Made by a program: the position numbers and the translations under genes. From Citrobacter sp. (GTDB lineage Bacteria; Pseudomonadota; Gammaproteobacteria; Enterobacterales; Enterobacteriaceae), in NCBI GenBank assembly GCA_019415335.1, contig DXKH01000084.1, positions 39,366 through 103,365 on the forward strand: a stretch of DNA of 64,000 bases. Reading direction: 5' to 3'. The notes beneath the pieces were generated by a model, which saw only the letters and a list, made by a program, of their open reading frames with translations, had not been told where the DNA came from and searched no databases. Shown piece after piece: positions 61,575 through 64,000 of the stretch (position 1 is the first letter of the stretch; every line of letters starts with the position of its first letter).

Positions 61575-61734
61575 GCCTGCGTTTTGTTTCGCCTTCCCTC
61601 TGATTTTCGCGTTAAGCGAATGAACTGACGGTCGTTTGCCCGCAAGTCCGGGCGTCGCAAACTCAGGGGTAAATCCTATTTCCTTGTTTTTCTGTACCAT
61701 TTTCTTCCTGCTCTTAATCACGTAATGAATCGAT

Positions 61735-61750
61735 CGTGATCGGAATTACA
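61735..61750. promoter_or_regulatory. Candidate CRP site upstream of kduI
   Basis: CGTGA-TCGGAA-TTACA matches eight of ten positions of the CRP target TGTGA-N6-TCACA. It lies 27 bp before the KdgR-like box, in keeping with catabolite control of hexuronate genes. By-eye match. Confidence 0.45.
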
Positions 61751-61776
61751 CTTTTGATAATAAGATGCAGAAAAAG

Positions 61777-61791
61777 TGAAACGATGTTTTA
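61777..61791. promoter_or_regulatory. Candidate KdgR operator upstream of kduI
   Basis: TGAAAC-GAT-GTTTTA in the context AAAAG...TTTG fits the KdgR operator (TGAAAC-N3-GTTTCA within A/T tracts) with one mismatch. KdgR represses kdu genes in enterobacteria until 2-keto-3-deoxygluconate appears. Confidence 0.65.
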
Positions 61792-61904
61792 TTTGTAATT
61801 GAAAACGGATCCCCGGAAGACTATCATGGGCGCATAACGTAAAACGGAACAGCGTTTCGCTCTCCGTTGAGGAATTCCCGCTCAGTACATCACTGGAGGT
61901 TAAT

Positions 61905-62741
61905 GTGGACGTAAGACAAAGTATTCACAGCGCGCACGCCAAAACACTGGATACCCAGGGGCTACGCAAGGAGTTTTTGGTTGAGAAAGTGTTCGTGGCT
62001 GACGAATACACGATGGTTTACAGCCACATTGACCGCATCATCGTTGGCGGCATTATGCCGGTGGCGAAAACGGTCTCAGTCGGTGGCGAAGTTGGTAAAC
62101 AGCTCGGCGTGACCTATTTCCTGGAACGTCGCGAACTGGGTGTGATCAACATCGGCGGTGCAGGCACCATCACCGTTGACGGTCAGTGCTATGAGATCGG
62201 CCACCGCGATGCGCTGTATGTCGGCAAAGGGGCAAAAGAAGTGGTTTTTGCCAGCGTCGATAGCGCGACGCCAGCCAAGTTCTACTACAACTGCGCACCG
62301 GCGCATACCACGTACCCAACCAAAAAAGTGACGCCTGCCGATGTTGCGCCAGTAACGTTAGGTGACGACCTCACCAGTAACCGTCGCACTATCAATAAAT
62401 ATTTCGTGCCGGATGTGCTGGAAACCTGCCAGTTGAGCATGGGCCTTACCGAACTGGCGCCGGGCAACCTGTGGAACACCATGCCGTGCCACACCCATGA
62501 ACGTCGTATGGAAGTGTACTTCTATTTCAATATGGAAGAAGACACCTGCGTCTTCCATATGATGGGGCAGCCTCAGGAAACGCGTCACATTGTTATGCAT
62601 AACGAACAGGCAGTCATTTCGCCAAGCTGGTCAATCCACTCAGGGGTGGGCACCAAAGCCTATACCTTCATCTGGGGCATGGTCGGTGAAAACCAGGTCT
62701 TTGATGATATGGACCATGTTGCGGTGAAAGATCTGCGCTAG
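61905..62741 (+). CDS. kduI: 5-keto-4-deoxyuronate isomerase KduI
   Basis: A 278-residue cytoplasmic cupin isomerase converting 5-keto-4-deoxyuronate to 2,5-diketo-3-deoxygluconate in pectin and hexuronate breakdown. Length and sequence match E. coli KduI. The zinc ligands H196, H198, E203 (CHTHERRME) and H245 (SWSIHSGVG) are intact. The start is GTG 61905 with GGAGGT six bases upstream. It forms an operon with kduD, 55 bp downstream, and is preceded by KdgR-like and CRP-like sites. Confidence 0.97.
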   Translation: MDVRQSIHSAHAKTLDTQGLRKEFLVEKVFVADEYTMVYSHIDRIIVGGIMPVAKTVSVGGEVGKQLGVTYFLERRELGVINIGGAGTITVDGQCYEIGHRDALYVGKGAKEVVFASVDSATPAKFYYNCAPAHTTYPTKKVTPADVAPVTLGDDLTSNRRTINKYFVPDVLETCQLSMGLTELAPGNLWNTMPCHTHERRMEVYFYFNMEEDTCVFHMMGQPQETRHIVMHNEQAVISPSWSIHSGVGTKAYTFIWGMVGENQVFDDMDHVAVKDLR

Positions 62742-62796
62742 TCGCGGGCGCTCATAACGCCTGTCCGTGACAGGTATGAAAAACTAAGGATTTACA

Positions 62797-63558
62797 ATGA
62801 TTTTGAATGCATTCTCTCTCGAAGGTAAAGTCGCTGTCGTGACCGGTTGTGATACCGGTCTGGGCCAGGGCATGGCGCTCGGTCTGGCGGAAGCGGGCTG
62901 CGATATCGTCGGGATTAACATCGTTGAACCGACTGAAACCATCGAGCGTGTGACCGCTCTGGGTCGTCGCTTTTTGAGTCTGACCGCCGATCTGCGTAAG
63001 ATCGACGGGATCCCGGCACTGCTGGAGCGCGCGGTTGCTGAGTTCGGCCATATCGATATTCTGGTCAACAACGCGGGTCTGATCCGTCGTGAAGACGCGA
63101 TTGATTTCAGCGAAAAAGACTGGGATGACGTGATGAACCTGAACATTAAGAGCGTATTCTTTATGTCTCAGGCGGCGGCTAAACACTTCATCGCACAGGG
63201 TAACGGCGGCAAAATCATCAATATCGCCTCCATGCTCTCCTTCCAGGGCGGCATCCGCGTTCCGTCTTACACCGCTTCCAAAAGCGGCGTAATGGGTGTG
63301 ACCCGTCTGATGGCAAACGAATGGGCGAAGCACAAGATCAACGTCAACGCGATCGCACCGGGTTACATGGCGACCAATAATACCCAGCAACTGCGTGCCG
63401 ATGAGCAGCGTAGCGCCGAAATCCTTGACCGTATCCCGGCAGGACGTTGGGGTCTGCCGAGCGATCTGATGGGTCCGGTGGTCTTCCTGGCCTCCAGCGC
63501 ATCTGATTACATCAACGGCTACACTGTGGCGGTTGATGGTGGGTGGCTGGCACGTTAA
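62797..63558 (+). CDS. kduD: 2-dehydro-3-deoxy-D-gluconate 5-dehydrogenase KduD
   Basis: A 253-residue short-chain dehydrogenase that reduces 2,5-diketo-3-deoxygluconate with NADH to 2-keto-3-deoxygluconate. The nucleotide loop TGCDTGLGQG (16-25), NNAG (91-94) and the catalytic S145, Y158 and K162 (YTASKSG) are present. It directly follows kduI in the same direction and ends before a strong terminator. Confidence 0.97.
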   Translation: MILNAFSLEGKVAVVTGCDTGLGQGMALGLAEAGCDIVGINIVEPTETIERVTALGRRFLSLTADLRKIDGIPALLERAVAEFGHIDILVNNAGLIRREDAIDFSEKDWDDVMNLNIKSVFFMSQAAAKHFIAQGNGGKIINIASMLSFQGGIRVPSYTASKSGVMGVTRLMANEWAKHKINVNAIAPGYMATNNTQQLRADEQRSAEILDRIPAGRWGLPSDLMGPVVFLASSASDYINGYTVAVDGGWLAR

Positions 63559-63577
63559 TTCGCTCTTGCTTGCTGAG

Positions 63578-63607
63578 AAAACCCTGCCTTCGCGCAGGGT
63601 TTTTTAT
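63578..63607 (+). terminator. Terminator after kduD
   Basis: AAAACCCTGC (63578-63587), loop CTTCGC and GCAGGGTTTT (63594-63603), then TTA: a typical intrinsic terminator with a U tract, 20 bp after the stop codon. Confidence 0.92.
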
Positions 63608-63874
63608 TTCAGAATAAGCTCAGTCGTTTTTATCATTATCCGCGTTGATTATTCTGCTCTCATCGCCTGCTTCTAAAAGTAATAACACTCACTGTTATTT
63701 ATGATCCCGGTTACACGTCCCCGTATTCCTCTTCCGGTTTTTCAATATAAACAGTGAATATTAATATTCGCAGTTGTGCTTTATATAAAAATATCGATAA
63801 ATATCACCCTCTTTAAATCTTCATTTCCGCAACAATTAAAAAACATATTCCTTTTTTCGGTCCATTTCTGGATT

Positions 63875-64000
63875 ATGTCATCATTAAGTTTCTGCAAATC
63901 GCAGGTCGGGCATGAAATAATATTGGATGAGAGAGGGCCGGTTTTCCTGACGTTGCTGCTGTACCGCGAAGGCGTGGCACGCCATCAGATGCAGACCCTG
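63875..64000 (+). CDS. Start of an unrecognised ORF cut by the window end
   Basis: A frame open from ATG 63875 to the last base: 42 residues beginning MSSLSFCKSQVGHEIILDE, followed by VFLTLLLYREG. The helix pattern could open a winged-helix domain, but nothing decisive is visible and the ribosome site is weak (GGA five bases upstream). In E. coli the gene after kduD is araE on the same side, and this is not araE. The 267 bp between the kduD terminator and this ATG are AT-rich and show no other feature. Confidence 0.35.
   Translation, partial: MSSLSFCKSQVGHEIILDERGPVFLTLLLYREGVARHQMQTL

Noticed and set aside
61494..61721. 75-codon minus ORF downstream of yqeF
   Set aside because: Basic, low-complexity composition, overlaps the yqeF end and the hairpin, and lacks a convincing start.
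1..64000. CRISPR arrays, tRNA or rRNA genes, complete insertion sequences
   Set aside because: I looked for regularly spaced repeats, tRNA T-loop sequences and transposase motifs on both strands and found none that hold up. Only the BIME at 38738-38808 and the fimS repeats are clear repeated elements.

Overview
The window is chromosomal DNA of an enterobacterium of the Citrobacter/Escherichia/Klebsiella group. Several blocks match E. coli K-12 gene for gene (yahB-yahJ, yjdIJ, rcnAR, yqeG, yqeF, kduID). The type 1 fimbrial locus has the Klebsiella-like layout ending in fimK. A convergent luxI/luxR pair resembles the croI/croR quorum-sensing genes known from Citrobacter rodentium. A Citrobacter close to C. 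rodentium is my best inference; no 16S gene or other marker is present to prove it.

Layout from left to right. (1) 1-2193: C-terminal part of an EvgS/BvgS-type hybrid kinase, cut by the window edge. (2) 2654-8074: an orphan LuxR-type regulator and a four-gene chaperone-usher operon (pilin, chaperone, usher, tip adhesin). (3) 8210-12556: C4-dicarboxylate transporter, aspartase-like lyase, divergent LysR regulator, small ABM-domain protein. (4) 12.6-14.4 kb: about 1.8 kb almost free of intact genes, with small or decayed ORFs and an orphan terminator. (5) 14411-15752: convergent croI-like synthase and croR-like receptor, with a lux-box-like palindrome before croI. (6) 15943-26129: type 1 fimbriae, fimB-fimE-[fimS]-fimAICDFGHK, on the minus strand; the invertible promoter element is complete and lies in the OFF orientation. 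(7) 26973-27548: LOG-family gene. (8) 28117-33019: another four-gene fimbrial operon. (9) 33158-37642: YfdR-like HD protein, an unrecognised DNA-binding-like protein, an orphan LuxR regulator, a two-gene ToxR-like/FidL-like membrane cassette, and yjdIJ. (10) 37676-46464: the yah cluster, readable as a carbamoyl-transfer catabolic pathway. (11) 46481-52393: a fifth-type layout of fimbrial operon, with two chaperones (Stb-like). (12) 53224-54474: nickel/cobalt efflux pump rcnA and repressor rcnR with two operators. (13) 54502-57389: cysteine-rich LuxR-type regulator, a small unknown gene, and a second ToxR-like/FidL-like cassette (yqeI/yqeJ position). (14) 57419-63558: yqeG, PACE pump with divergent LysR, yqeF thiolase, kduI-kduD. 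The last 126 bases open a new unrecognised ORF.

The theme is surface adhesion and its control. Four complete chaperone-usher operons lie within about 50 kb, mixed with regulators of very different types: a hybrid kinase, three orphan LuxR-type proteins, an AHL receptor, a c-di-GMP phosphodiesterase-like protein, two site-specific recombinases and two membrane-bound ToxR-like regulators with partner proteins. Between these lie metabolic loci for gut substrates: aspartate/fumarate, hexuronates and carbamoylated compounds. The observations most worth following are the duplicated ToxR-like/FidL-like cassettes, the phase-OFF fimS, the croIR promoter, the yah pathway reading, and the near-loopless palindromes after pilin genes.
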